Source: Endozoicomonas numazuensis (GTDB lineage Bacteria > Pseudomonadota > Gammaproteobacteria > Pseudomonadales > Endozoicomonadaceae). Taken from it: DNA of 64,000 nucleotides. This document shows, piece by piece, positions 8,803 through 17,473 of this stretch. The translations under genes were made by a program, and so were the position numbers. The notes under the pieces were generated by a model. It was not told the origin of the DNA and did not search any database. It was given only the letters and a program-made list of their open reading frames with translations. The first letter of the stretch is position 1. The number at the start of each line of letters is the position of its first letter. The DNA lies in contig NZ_JOKH01000005.1 of assembly GCF_000722635.1 (NCBI RefSeq), positions 44,464 to 108,463 on the forward strand, given 5' to 3'.

Positions 8803-9186
8803 ATGATCAGCTTTGAACAAGCTCTGGGGATTCATCCTCAGGCTATGGCGTTTCGCTCAGCCAGAGCCCAGATTCTGGCGGGCAACCTCGCGAACGTAGA
8901 TACTCCAAAATTCCTTGCCCGGGACATCCAGTTTGATGATGTTCTGAAAGGGGAGTTAACAGGCAAGATCAATACCAATAATCTTCACATGCCGCTGGGA
9001 CCGGATGGCTCCGAATCCAGTCTTCTCTATAGAGTTCCCTTTCAGAAGTCTTCTGATGGCAACACTGTTGAGCTTCATGTTGAACAGGGTGAGTTCACCC
9101 AGAACTCGATCCAGTTTCAGGCAAGCCTGACTTTTCTTAATAAAAAACTCAAAGGCCTTGAGCTGGCGATTAACGGAAGGGTTTGA
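8803..9186 (+). CDS. flgB: Flagellar proximal rod protein FlgB
   Basis: A 127-residue rod subunit. The N terminus has the family pattern QAMAFRSARAQILAGNLANVDTPK (visible in residues about 12-36), and the C-terminal helix is LTFLNKKLKGLELAI. It is the first gene of the flgB-flgL operon, 73 bp downstream of the sigma-54 type promoter, and its stop is 2 bp before the flgC start. Confidence 0.94.
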   Translation: MISFEQALGIHPQAMAFRSARAQILAGNLANVDTPKFLARDIQFDDVLKGELTGKINTNNLHMPLGPDGSESSLLYRVPFQKSSDGNTVELHVEQGEFTQNSIQFQASLTFLNKKLKGLELAINGRV

Positions 9187-9188
9187 TT

Positions 9189-9614
9189 ATGTCTCTTGAA
9201 AACATCTATGGAATTGTGAGCTCTTCACTGACTTCTCAAAGCATTCGGTTAAACGCTGTGGCCAGTAATATTGCTAATGCCAGTACAGCAGCGTCTTCTC
9301 CGGATGCGGTTTTCAAAGCATTAAAGCCTGTATTCAGAACCGTGTACGACGAAGTTCTTACAGAAGGGGGCGGTACTGCACCCGTTGCCAAGGTTGAAGT
9401 GGACTCAGTGATACGACAAGCCTCAGAAGCTGTAAGGCAGTATGAACCTGCACACCCGCTTGCCGACGACACCGGATATGTCTACTACCCGAGCATCAGT
9501 GTTATTGAAGAAATGGCTGACATGCTGTCGGCCTCCCGATCATTTCAAACCAGCATGGAAGTGATGACGACTGCCAAGCAGTTGCAGCAGCGCATGTTAT
9601 CACTGGGAGCTTGA
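9189..9614 (+). CDS. flgC: Flagellar proximal rod protein FlgC
   Basis: A 141-residue rod subunit with the N-terminal rod motif (LTSQSIRLNAVASNIANAST) and the C-terminal FlgC helix (EEMADMLSASRSFQTSMEVM). The ATG at 9189 is chosen over an upstream TTG at 9183 that overlaps flgB because GGAAGGG precedes it at good spacing. Second gene of the rod/hook operon. Confidence 0.94.
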   Translation: MSLENIYGIVSSSLTSQSIRLNAVASNIANASTAASSPDAVFKALKPVFRTVYDEVLTEGGGTAPVAKVEVDSVIRQASEAVRQYEPAHPLADDTGYVYYPSISVIEEMADMLSASRSFQTSMEVMTTAKQLQQRMLSLGA

Positions 9615-9618
9615 GATT

Positions 9619-10305
9619 ATGTCTATAACGAATAGTGGGTCTATAACGAATAGTGGGTCTATACAGGGAATAGGTCAGTCGCAACAGACAGCCGTTAACG
9701 GAACCCAGAATACAGCAACCAACGATGCTCTGGATAAAAGTCAGTTTCTTTCGTTATTGCTGGCCCAAATAGAAAATCAGGATCCTCTCAATCCCCAGGA
9801 CAGTTCCGAATTTACAACTCAGCTGGCCCAGATCACGAGTGTTGAAAACCTGGAGTCTATTAACAAACAGATTTCAGGCCTGACCAGCTCGCTGCAATTA
9901 TCACAGTCGCTGAATGCCAAGGCTCTGGTCGGTGAAAATGTTCTGGTTCAAGGAAATACCATGTCGGTTCAGGACAGTGGCAAGATCACCGGAGAGGTTC
10001 AACTGCTGGCCAACAGCGAAGCTCTGACACTGAATATCTACGGAGCCGGCAATCAGCTGGTCGATCAGGTTCAACTGGGAGCTTCTGCCGCTGGCAACAT
10101 TAATTTCTCAACCAATGCCCTGCAAGCCGGAACCTATTCATTGACAGCAACTGCGCTGGTCAATGGTGAGCGTTATAACGTGCCCATCAATCTGGCTGCA
10201 AAAGTAGACAGTGTGACAATACCGGGCAATGGCGAGGAATCGACCGTATCTCTGGCTGGCATTGGTGATCTGCCATTGTCGTCAATCAGGAAAATAGGCA
10301 ACTGA
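9619..10305 (+). CDS. flgD: Flagellar hook capping/scaffold protein FlgD
   Basis: A 228-residue hook-cap protein needed to polymerise FlgE. The conserved N-terminal motif FLSLLLAQIENQDPLNPQDS (about residues 42-61) and ITSVENLESINKQI are present, followed by a beta-sandwich C-terminal half. The extreme N terminus contains a duplicated hexapeptide SITNSG, encoded by an 18-bp tandem repeat, ahead of the export-signal region. Confidence 0.93.
   Translation: MSITNSGSITNSGSIQGIGQSQQTAVNGTQNTATNDALDKSQFLSLLLAQIENQDPLNPQDSSEFTTQLAQITSVENLESINKQISGLTSSLQLSQSLNAKALVGENVLVQGNTMSVQDSGKITGEVQLLANSEALTLNIYGAGNQLVDQVQLGASAAGNINFSTNALQAGTYSLTATALVNGERYNVPINLAAKVDSVTIPGNGEESTVSLAGIGDLPLSSIRKIGN
9622..9657 (+). 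repeat. 18-bp in-frame tandem duplication at the flgD 5' end
   Basis: TCTATAACGAATAGTGGG occurs twice in perfect tandem immediately after the flgD start codon, giving MSITNSGSITNSG. A third partial unit (TCTATA) follows. The identity of the two copies indicates a recent duplication or slippage-prone site. Confidence 0.95.
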
Positions 10306-10315
10306 GGGAACAGAT

Positions 10316-11554
10316 ATGTCATTTGGAATAGGATTGAGTGGACTGAACGCAGCCAGACAGGATCTGGACGTTATCAGTAACAACATCGCCAACTCTAATA
10401 CTGTGGGCTTCAAAAGCTCTAGAACGGAGTTTGCTGATCTCTACGCATCTTCAGTAGGAGGAAGTGCCAGTAAGGGAACCGGGGTTCAGCTGGCAAATAC
10501 TGCTCAGCAGTTTTCTCAGGGTGACCGCATTAATACTGAGAACAGTCTGGATATGATGATTACGGGCAACGGCTATTTTGTCGTTGATCAGAATGGTGAG
10601 AAATCCTTTACCCGGGCGGGCTATTTTGCACTGGATGCTGAAAAAAATGTAGTGAACAACCAGGGCCTCAATCTTCAGGGGTATGCTGCAGACGCATCAG
10701 GAAACATATTGCCAGGTACCCTGGCTGATCTGAAAATCAGTCAGAGTGAACTGCCTGCCACGGCAACGACCAATGTCACAGGCGCAGCCAATCTGGATTC
10801 AAGAAATACAGTGCCTTCCGTTGGTACTTTCAATCCCTCTGACCCAAACAGTTATAACTCCACCATGGCTTTTAATGTTTATGACAGCCAGGGTAACCCT
10901 CATACGTTGAGCATGTATTTTGTAAAAGACTCGACACCCAATCAGTGGACAGTCAATTTTCAGTTTGATAATGCGACTATCAATAATGCGGGTGGTACAC
11001 CAATAGGCAGTCAGACCATTGCATTTAACTCCAGCGGACAGCTGTTGTCTGGAGGAACATTCAGTATTCCAGTGCCTGAAGCGACGAATGCTTCTTTGGT
11101 GGGTGTTGCAGATATGACCATGAACCTTGATCTAGGGTCGTTCAGTCAATTGGGTTCTGACTTTACAGTGAATAAAGCCACTCAGGATGGTTTTCCTCCC
11201 GGACAATTGACCGGTCTTGAAGTCAGTAAGGATGGCGTACTGAAAGCACTGTATTCTAATGGGCAGAATGCGGTTCAAGGGCAGATAGTACTGGCTTCGT
11301 TTCCAAACGACAATGGACTGATTCCCTCCGGTGACAGCCTCTGGTCAGCCTCATTCTCCTCAGGTAGCCCATTGTTTGGCTCTGCAGGTAAAGGCTCTAT
11401 GGGGAATCTTCAGTCTGCTGCTCTGGAGCAATCGAATGTGGATCTTTCGAGAGAGCTGGTCAGACTGATTGAAGCTCAGAGAAACTATCAGGCCAATGCC
11501 AAAACTATTGAAACCTCCAGCAGTCTTACCCAAACACTGATGCAGATTATCTAA
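10316..11554 (+). CDS. flgE: Flagellar hook protein FlgE
   Basis: A 412-residue hook subunit. It has the rod/hook/filament N-terminal signature (GLSGLNAARQDLDVISNNIA, residues 6-25, then NTVGFKSSRTEFADLYASS), a variable middle, and the C-terminal LVRLIEAQRNYQANAKTIET motif. FlgF starts on the last base of its stop codon region (TAATG), so the two genes are coupled. Confidence 0.95.
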   Translation: MSFGIGLSGLNAARQDLDVISNNIANSNTVGFKSSRTEFADLYASSVGGSASKGTGVQLANTAQQFSQGDRINTENSLDMMITGNGYFVVDQNGEKSFTRAGYFALDAEKNVVNNQGLNLQGYAADASGNILPGTLADLKISQSELPATATTNVTGAANLDSRNTVPSVGTFNPSDPNSYNSTMAFNVYDSQGNPHTLSMYFVKDSTPNQWTVNFQFDNATINNAGGTPIGSQTIAFNSSGQLLSGGTFSIPVPEATNASLVGVADMTMNLDLGSFSQLGSDFTVNKATQDGFPPGQLTGLEVSKDGVLKALYSNGQNAVQGQIVLASFPNDNGLIPSGDSLWSASFSSGSPLFGSAGKGSMGNLQSAALEQSNVDLSRELVRLIEAQRNYQANAKTIETSSSLTQTLMQII

Positions 11555-12294
11555 TGGATAAAGTGATCTACATTGGCATGAGTGGTGCCAGACACGCCCA
11601 GACAGCTCAGCGTATCCATGCGAATAATCTGGCAAATATCAACACTGGGGGCTTTCGGTCAGACTTCAGCTATGCCGTTACCAAGCAAATGGCTGGCGAA
11701 GGGAATGACAGCCGATATATGGTGGCCACAGCCGGTGGCGGTAGTCGTTTAAATCCAGGAACTTTGTCTCATACTGGCCGTGTGCTGGATGTCGCGATTA
11801 ATGGTTCAGGGTGGATTGCAGTTGAAGATGCGGCAGGAGAAGAAGCTTATACCCGGGCAGGGCACTTACGTGTGAGCGTTGATGGCAACCTGCTGACTGA
11901 ACAGGGTTTGCCTGTGATGGGTGATGGTGCTCCCATCAATGTTCCTCCCTATCAGCAATTAGATATTGGTATCGATGGCAGTATTTCCATTATTCCTACG
12001 GGTGGAGCAGGTGCACAGCCGGTTGAAGTAGGAAGAATCAAACTGGTAAACCCTGAATCCCGGCTGATTGGCAAGAGTGAAGATGGTTTGTTTCGAACCC
12101 TTAATGGTGAAGAAGCTGAGGTAGATGAGGCTGTACAGATCAAGTCGGGTTATCTTGAGGCCAGTAACGTCAGTGCTGTCTCGGAACTGGTTCAGATGAT
12201 GCACTTGAGCCGACAGTTTGAAGTGCAGGTAAAAGTCATGAAAACTGCCAGCGAGATGGCATCGGCAGGCGACCGGATGATGCGGGGGAAGTAG
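11554..12294 (+). CDS. flgF: Flagellar proximal rod protein FlgF
   Basis: A 246-residue rod subunit with the N-terminal pattern IGMSGARHAQTAQRIHANNL, the middle AINGSGWIAVEDAAGEEAYT, and the C-terminal VSAVSELVQMMHLSRQFEVQ. It overlaps flgE by one base. The stop is followed within a few bases by two 17-bp copies of the dispersed repeat unit, which separate it from flgG. Confidence 0.94.
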   Translation: MDKVIYIGMSGARHAQTAQRIHANNLANINTGGFRSDFSYAVTKQMAGEGNDSRYMVATAGGGSRLNPGTLSHTGRVLDVAINGSGWIAVEDAAGEEAYTRAGHLRVSVDGNLLTEQGLPVMGDGAPINVPPYQQLDIGIDGSISIIPTGGAGAQPVEVGRIKLVNPESRLIGKSEDGLFRTLNGEEAEVDEAVQIKSGYLEASNVSAVSELVQMMHLSRQFEVQVKVMKTASEMASAGDRMMRGK

Positions 12295-12298
12295 GTCT

Positions 12299-12332
12299 TA
12301 AACAGCCATGAGCAGTAAACAGCCATGAGCAG
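12299..12332 (+). repeat. Two tandem 17-bp units of the TAAACAGCCATGAGC repeat
   Basis: TAAACAGCCATGAGCAG occurs twice in perfect tandem (12299-12315, 12316-12332) in the 72-bp gap between flgF and flgG, inside an otherwise tightly packed operon. The unit is the end motif of the large dispersed hairpin repeat found elsewhere in the window. Confidence 0.92.
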
Positions 12333-12366
12333 TAAAAATAACGACTAATTGGAAAAAGGATTTTCC

Positions 12367-13152
12367 ATGAACCCTTCACTATGGATCAGTAAAACCGGTT
12401 TGAGTGCTCAGGACAAACAGATGTCCGTGATCTCAAACAATCTGGCTAACGTCAGTACGATTGGTTTCAAGCGCGACCGGGTGAGTTTTGAAGACCTTTT
12501 TTATCATGTCGAGCGTCAACCAGGCGCGTTGTCTGACCAGCAAAATGAATTGCCTTCAGGCCTTCAGTTGGGCAGTGGTGTAAGAATTACCGGTACCCAA
12601 AAAATCTTCACTCCGGGCAGTTATCAGACAACCAATCAATCTCTGGACATGGCAATAGTGGGCAATGGTTTCTTCAGAGTCCTGATGCCAGACGGCTCTC
12701 CCGCTTACACCCGCAACGGGCAGTTTCACCTTAATACTCAGGGCACCATGGTCACCGCAGCAGGGTTGCCTCTCGAACCTGAAATTACTGTGCCTAACGG
12801 AGCCCAGAATCTCACTATAAGCCGTGATGGCATTGTTATGGTGACCTTACCCGGGGAGGTGGATCCGACTGAAATAGGTCAGGTCAATCTGGTTTCCTTT
12901 GTCAACCCGGCAGGCCTGGCCAGTCGAGGTGGCAATCTTTATGTTCAGACGGCTTCAAGTGGTGAAGAAGTAGAAGCGGCTCCCGGGAGTGAAGGATTGG
13001 GGGAAGTGAAACAATTTACGCTGGAATCATCCAATGTCAGTGTCGTGGAAGAGCTGGTTAACATGATATCTGTACAGAGAGCCTACGAGATGAACTCCAA
13101 GGCTATCTCAGCGGCTGACGAAATGATGTCTTATGCCAATCAGGTACTCTGA
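12367..13152 (+). CDS. flgG: Flagellar distal rod protein FlgG
   Basis: A 261-residue distal rod subunit, with N-terminal LWISKTGLSAQDKQMSVISN and NVSTIGFKRDRVSFEDLFYH and the C-terminal SNVSVVEELVNMISVQRAYE typical of FlgG. The ATG at 12367 is used rather than the in-frame TTG at 12349 because it aligns with the family start and follows AAAAAGGA. flgH follows after 2 bp. Confidence 0.95.
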   Translation: MNPSLWISKTGLSAQDKQMSVISNNLANVSTIGFKRDRVSFEDLFYHVERQPGALSDQQNELPSGLQLGSGVRITGTQKIFTPGSYQTTNQSLDMAIVGNGFFRVLMPDGSPAYTRNGQFHLNTQGTMVTAAGLPLEPEITVPNGAQNLTISRDGIVMVTLPGEVDPTEIGQVNLVSFVNPAGLASRGGNLYVQTASSGEEVEAAPGSEGLGEVKQFTLESSNVSVVEELVNMISVQRAYEMNSKAISAADEMMSYANQVL

Positions 13153-13154
13153 TC

Positions 13155-13913
13155 ATGATTAGACGGGCGCAAACGATCTCTCTTTCTCTCTGGGCACTGA
13201 TCACTCTGCTGCTTCTACAAGGCTGTACAGGTCTGCCCAACAAAGACCAGAAGTATGAGCGTATTCCTCCTGTCCAACCTGCTGCGATTAAACCGGTTGC
13301 TGTCGTTCCAGCTCCAGTTCCAGTTCCTGATATGGCTCCGGTGGCTGAGAGCATCAATGGCAGTTTGTATCGGGCTAATTACCCAGCGCAGATATTTTCT
13401 GACCGAAGGGCATACAGGGTAGGGGATATTCTGACCATCAATATTGCTGGCGATAACTTTGATATCAAGAAGGATTCCAATACCACTCTCGATAAAAACG
13501 GCAGCATAGCGTTCAACGACCCGACCATTTTTGGAAAAACCGGCGCCAGTATTCTGGGTTCCGGGCGATCACTGGCTTTCAATGCAGCTCCTACACGACA
13601 GTCCTATGGCAACACCAATCTGAAAAGAGCTTCCAAGCTGACTGAAGGTCAGATTGCTGTGCAGGTTGTTCAGGTTTTGCCAAACGGTGCTTTGCGTGTT
13701 CAGGGTGAAAAGTGGTTACAGCTGAATAACGAGGCTGAGTTTGTCCGTGTCAGTGGCATGCTCCGTCCAGAAGATATCAGTACCAATAACGAAGTCGCTT
13801 CTACCAAGTTAGCTCAGGCTCGAATTACCTACTCTGGCGTGGGCAGTGATGCTGATGTGCATGAACCAGGTTGGGGCACCAAGATTATTAATAGCCCATG
13901 GTTCCCATTCTAG
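13155..13913 (+). CDS. flgH: Flagellar L-ring lipoprotein FlgH
   Basis: A 252-residue outer-membrane lipoprotein forming the L ring. The signal peptide ends in a lipobox LLQGC with lipidated Cys24. A proline-rich stretch (about residues 36-58, PPVQPAAIKPVAVVPAPVPV) precedes the conserved core with SLYRANYPAQIFSDRRAYRV and GDILTINIAGD and the C-terminal MLRPEDISTNNEVASTKLAQ. It is followed directly by flgI. Confidence 0.95.
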   Translation: MIRRAQTISLSLWALITLLLLQGCTGLPNKDQKYERIPPVQPAAIKPVAVVPAPVPVPDMAPVAESINGSLYRANYPAQIFSDRRAYRVGDILTINIAGDNFDIKKDSNTTLDKNGSIAFNDPTIFGKTGASILGSGRSLAFNAAPTRQSYGNTNLKRASKLTEGQIAVQVVQVLPNGALRVQGEKWLQLNNEAEFVRVSGMLRPEDISTNNEVASTKLAQARITYSGVGSDADVHEPGWGTKIINSPWFPF

Positions 13914-13921
13914 GAGGGAGT

Positions 13922-15004
13922 ATGAAAAACATTCTACCGATACTCCTGTTGCTTTCATCCTGGCATGCCAATGCCGAGCGTTTACTGGATCTTGTTGATA
14001 TTCAGGGCGTTCGCAGTAATCAATTGATTGGTTATGGACTGGTAGTTGGACTGGATGGAACAGGCGACAGTGGAAGCACTGAGTTTACCAATCAATCACT
14101 GGTCAATATGTTACGTGAGTTTGGTATCACATTGAGTAAAGAGCCCTCTGTGGACAATGTTGCGGCTGTTTCTGTTCATGCAGAATTACCCGCTTTCGTT
14201 CGTCCTGGTCAGAAAATTAATGTGACAGTGTCCTCTATTGGGGATGCGAAGAGTATCAGGGGAGGAGCTTTATTGATGACCTCTCTGAAGGGTATTGATG
14301 GTGAAGTTTATGCTATAGCCCAGGGTAACGTTCTGGTTGGAGGTGCTTCAGCCAGTGGTGCCAGTGGCTCCAGAGTCACTATCAACAGCACCAGCGCCGG
14401 CATTATTCCCAATGGCGCCATCGTCGAAAGAACCGTTGCTTCAGGCTTCAATCACGGACCGATTGTTCTGAATCTGCGTGAACGCAGTTTTTCAACAGCC
14501 CGAACCATAGCCTCCACTATTAACAAGGTGATTGGGCCGAAGGTAGCCAGCGCGGTCAATGGTTCAACTGTTGAAGTTCAGGCCCCCAGCGACAGTGATC
14601 AGCGTGTTACTTATATGGCGATGCTGGAAGACATGCAGGTTGAACCGTCAGCTCCCCCCGCAAGAGTTATTTTTAATTCCAGAACCGGAACTGTTGTGAT
14701 GGGGCAGAATATTCGTGTGCTGCCTGCAGCAGTGAGTCATGGCAGCCTGGTAGTGACTGTCAGGGAGTCGACCGAAGTGAGTCAGCCCAACCCGTTTGGA
14801 CAGGGCACGACGACGGCAGTGGATAAAAGCGATGTACAGATTGAAGAGCAGAAGGGACGGACCTTCATCATGCCCGATAGCGTTTCCTTGCAGGAAATTG
14901 TCACCGCCATTAATAGTGTGGGTGCGACTCCTACCGACCTTATGTCCATCCTGCAGGCATTAAAAGCTGCCGGGGCACTCAGGGCTGAACTGATTGTCAT
15001 ATAA
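13922..15004 (+). CDS. flgI: Flagellar P-ring protein FlgI
   Basis: A 360-residue periplasmic P-ring subunit with a cleavable signal peptide (MKNILPILLLLSSWHANA). Family motifs follow at once: RLLDLVDIQGVRSNQLIGYG, LVVGLDGTGDSG and VSVHAELPAFVRPGQKINV. The start at 13922 follows a strong AGGAGGGAG site; a longer upstream reading frame has no such site. The C terminus LMSILQALKAAGALRAELIVI is canonical. Confidence 0.96.
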   Translation: MKNILPILLLLSSWHANAERLLDLVDIQGVRSNQLIGYGLVVGLDGTGDSGSTEFTNQSLVNMLREFGITLSKEPSVDNVAAVSVHAELPAFVRPGQKINVTVSSIGDAKSIRGGALLMTSLKGIDGEVYAIAQGNVLVGGASASGASGSRVTINSTSAGIIPNGAIVERTVASGFNHGPIVLNLRERSFSTARTIASTINKVIGPKVASAVNGSTVEVQAPSDSDQRVTYMAMLEDMQVEPSAPPARVIFNSRTGTVVMGQNIRVLPAAVSHGSLVVTVRESTEVSQPNPFGQGTTTAVDKSDVQIEEQKGRTFIMPDSVSLQEIVTAINSVGATPTDLMSILQALKAAGALRAELIVI

Positions 15005-15022
15005 CCGCCACAGGAGAAGTGA

Positions 15023-15340
15023 ATGAATATCTCAGGGATGCCATCGGATGCCTTGCTGCAACAGGGCAAGTTGAATCAGATAAAAAGTCAGGGTGATACC
15101 CCGGAAGCGATAAGAGAAGCAGCAGAAGCCTTTGAATCTGTTTTCGTGCATATGCTTCTGAAAACTATGAGAGAGGCCAATGAAGCCTTCAGTGATGAAA
15201 ATCTACTGGGTGGCCAGAATGAAAAACAGTTCCAGTCTATGTTGGATACCCAGTTCGCTTCCGAGCTGGGCAGTAGTGGTGGAATAGGGTTGGCTGATGT
15301 CATGATCAGGCAGTTGAGCCGTGGCACTGAGGGCCGATAA
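15023..15340 (+). CDS. flgJ: Single-domain FlgJ rod-binding protein
   Basis: A 105-residue protein matching only the N-terminal rod-capping half of FlgJ (AAEAFESVFVHMLLKTMREA, then QFQSMLDTQFASELGSSGGI). The peptidoglycan hydrolase domain found in the roughly 300-residue enteric FlgJ is absent, and the next gene is flgK, so it is not supplied as a split gene here. Rod passage through the wall must then use another hydrolase, for example one shared with a second flagellar system or the AmpD-like enzyme class; that is inference. Confidence 0.9.
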   Translation: MNISGMPSDALLQQGKLNQIKSQGDTPEAIREAAEAFESVFVHMLLKTMREANEAFSDENLLGGQNEKQFQSMLDTQFASELGSSGGIGLADVMIRQLSRGTEGR

Positions 15341-15458
15341 CCTTTCGAGAACGAATGCCTATAGCGAAAGAAAAACACTTTGTTTCATCCTTAAAGAAAA
15401 ATAGAGTCAAACAAAATGTTTTTCGAGGGAATAGGATCAGAACACAAGGGATAGTCTT

Positions 15459-17408
15459 ATGAGCCTGCTGGAAATTGGCAAGTCGGGCATAATCGCCTCA
15501 CAGGCCGCACTGAACGTCACCAGTAATAACGTGGCCAATGCCAATACGGAAGGATACAGCCGGCAGCGGGTACAAATGCTGCCAGTGGCTACTACTCTGC
15601 CAGGTTTTATCAGCCGGGGGGCTGGGGTTGTAGCTGGAGATATTACCCGCATTGCCAATGCTTTCCTGACCACCCAGGTGTGGGACAGTACCACTGTCAA
15701 CAGTCAAAAAAAGATCATGAATGAGTATCTCAGTGAGCTGGACAAGCTGCTGGGGAATGAAAGCACATCGCTGGCTCAGGGTATAAATAGTTTTTTTAAT
15801 GCGCTGAATGCTGCTTCTTCTGAACCCCTGTCACTGTCGGCCCGTCAACAGGTGATCAGTACAGCCCAGACTCTGGTGACCCGTTTTAATAATCTCGCGA
15901 CTCAACTGGACAAACAAAATCAGCTGTTGCTGAAACAGATGGACACTTCGTCTCAGCAAGTGAACAGTCTCGCCAGCAGTATTGCAGCATTGAACGACAG
16001 CATCCGGACTGCTGCAACCGGTAACGCTCAGCCAAACAGTTTGTTGGATGAGAGGGATCAGGCTGTGACCAAACTGGCAGAGCTGGTGGGAGTGACCGTC
16101 CTTGAGCAGCCCGATGGTTCCGTGAATATCTATCTTCAGTCCGGCCAGCCTCTGGTGTTAGGGGATCAGGCGAATAAACTGGAAGTAAGAGCCAATCCGA
16201 ATGACCCCAGAAAATCAGAAATTTTATTGAATACCTCCAACTCCAGCTTGTCTCTGGGCGATAACATGGGCGGCCTTATGGGAGGGTTGCAGAGTTATCA
16301 GAATGATGTACTGGGGAATATCATGAATCAGCTGGGCAGAGTGGCTCTGGCGATGAGTGATCAGATGAACAAAACTCTGGCCCAGGGCACAGATCTTGAC
16401 GGCCATTCTGGCACGCCGGGTAATGACCTGTTCAACGATATTAACTGGTTATCCCAGAAAGACCGTATTGTGAAAACCACAGGCTCTGGCGATGCACTTA
16501 TGGGTATGTCTGTGGCAAACAGTAGCCTGTTGCAGGACCAGCAATACCGACTGGATGTTGGGGCGGGTGGTACCTTTACCGTTTATGACGCATCGAATGC
16601 AGTAGTGACCACTGCACCCGCTGCAGGGTCAACACTGACACCGGGTGGAACCATTGCCTTCAATGGTTTGGAGATTACGCTTCACAACGGGGCTTTGCAG
16701 AATGGCGACAGTTATCGTTTGTCCTTGCCTCTGTCGGGCTCGCCGGCCGCAACACGAGCTGTTGAGCTGAACAGAGTGAGCGGAAGTACAGGGCTGGTCA
16801 TGGTTGAAATCAGTGACACCAGCCAGATCACTACCAGTGATTATGACTTGAGTATCACCACAGGTACGCCTGATCAATACACGTTGATTCGTAAAAGTGA
16901 TGGCCAGAGCTGGACTGGAAATGCTACCGATCTAAATACCGGAATTACCGTTGATGGTCTCAAGATTATGGTGAACAACGGTACTCTGGCCGCAGGCGAT
17001 CGGTTTTTCCTGCAACCCACCCGCGAAGGTTCAGCCCATCTGCAAGTGGTCATGGAAAGTGCCAGAAGTCTGGCGTTTTCGGACAGCGGTAGTCCGGGAG
17101 ATAACGGTAACCTGCAGAAAGTTCTCGAGCTTCAGAACAAAGATATTCTTCAGGGGGATTTGAGTCTTTCTGAAAGTTATACGCAAGTTGTCGGGTATGT
17201 CGGTGTGCTGACCGCTCAAGCTAAAACCGAAGCTTCAGCCAGTCTGGCTTTGCTTCAGCAAGCTGAAGCGGCCAAGGGGGCTGTCAGTGGGGTTAATCTG
17301 GACGAAGAAGCCGTGGATCTTATGAGATTTCAACAGGCATACAGTGCTAACGCCAAAGTCATTTCTATAGCCCAGAGTACATTTGATGCTCTTCTAAGAA
17401 TGTTCTGA
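15459..17408 (+). CDS. flgK: Flagellar hook-associated protein 1 FlgK
   Basis: A 649-residue hook-filament junction protein. The N terminus shows SGIIASQAALNVTSNNVANA and NTEGYSRQRVQMLP; the C terminus has VNLDEEAVDLMRFQQAYSAN and AKVISIAQSTFDALLRMF. The large central part contains two similar beta-rich segments (around residues 355-425 and 435-525). It is separated from flgJ by 118 bp with no recognisable gene. Confidence 0.95.
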   Translation: MSLLEIGKSGIIASQAALNVTSNNVANANTEGYSRQRVQMLPVATTLPGFISRGAGVVAGDITRIANAFLTTQVWDSTTVNSQKKIMNEYLSELDKLLGNESTSLAQGINSFFNALNAASSEPLSLSARQQVISTAQTLVTRFNNLATQLDKQNQLLLKQMDTSSQQVNSLASSIAALNDSIRTAATGNAQPNSLLDERDQAVTKLAELVGVTVLEQPDGSVNIYLQSGQPLVLGDQANKLEVRANPNDPRKSEILLNTSNSSLSLGDNMGGLMGGLQSYQNDVLGNIMNQLGRVALAMSDQMNKTLAQGTDLDGHSGTPGNDLFNDINWLSQKDRIVKTTGSGDALMGMSVANSSLLQDQQYRLDVGAGGTFTVYDASNAVVTTAPAAGSTLTPGGTIAFNGLEITLHNGALQNGDSYRLSLPLSGSPAATRAVELNRVSGSTGLVMVEISDTSQITTSDYDLSITTGTPDQYTLIRKSDGQSWTGNATDLNTGITVDGLKIMVNNGTLAAGDRFFLQPTREGSAHLQVVMESARSLAFSDSGSPGDNGNLQKVLELQNKDILQGDLSLSESYTQVVGYVGVLTAQAKTEASASLALLQQAEAAKGAVSGVNLDEEAVDLMRFQQAYSANAKVISIAQSTFDALLRMF

Positions 17409-17410
17409 AG

Positions 17411-17458
17411 AAAACAGCCCTGAGCAGGCAAGTTCTGAGCAGGCTAGTCCTGAGTCAG
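17411..17458 (+). repeat. Degenerate CTGAGCAGGC tandem repeat between flgK and flgL
   Basis: AAAACAGCCCTGAGCAGG is followed by two further imperfect 15-bp units (AAGTTCTGAGCAGGC and TAGTCCTGAGTCAG). The first unit resembles the TAAACAGCCATGAGC element seen elsewhere, and it begins just after the flgK stop. Confidence 0.6.
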
Positions 17459-17473
17459 TAAAGGAAATAATTT

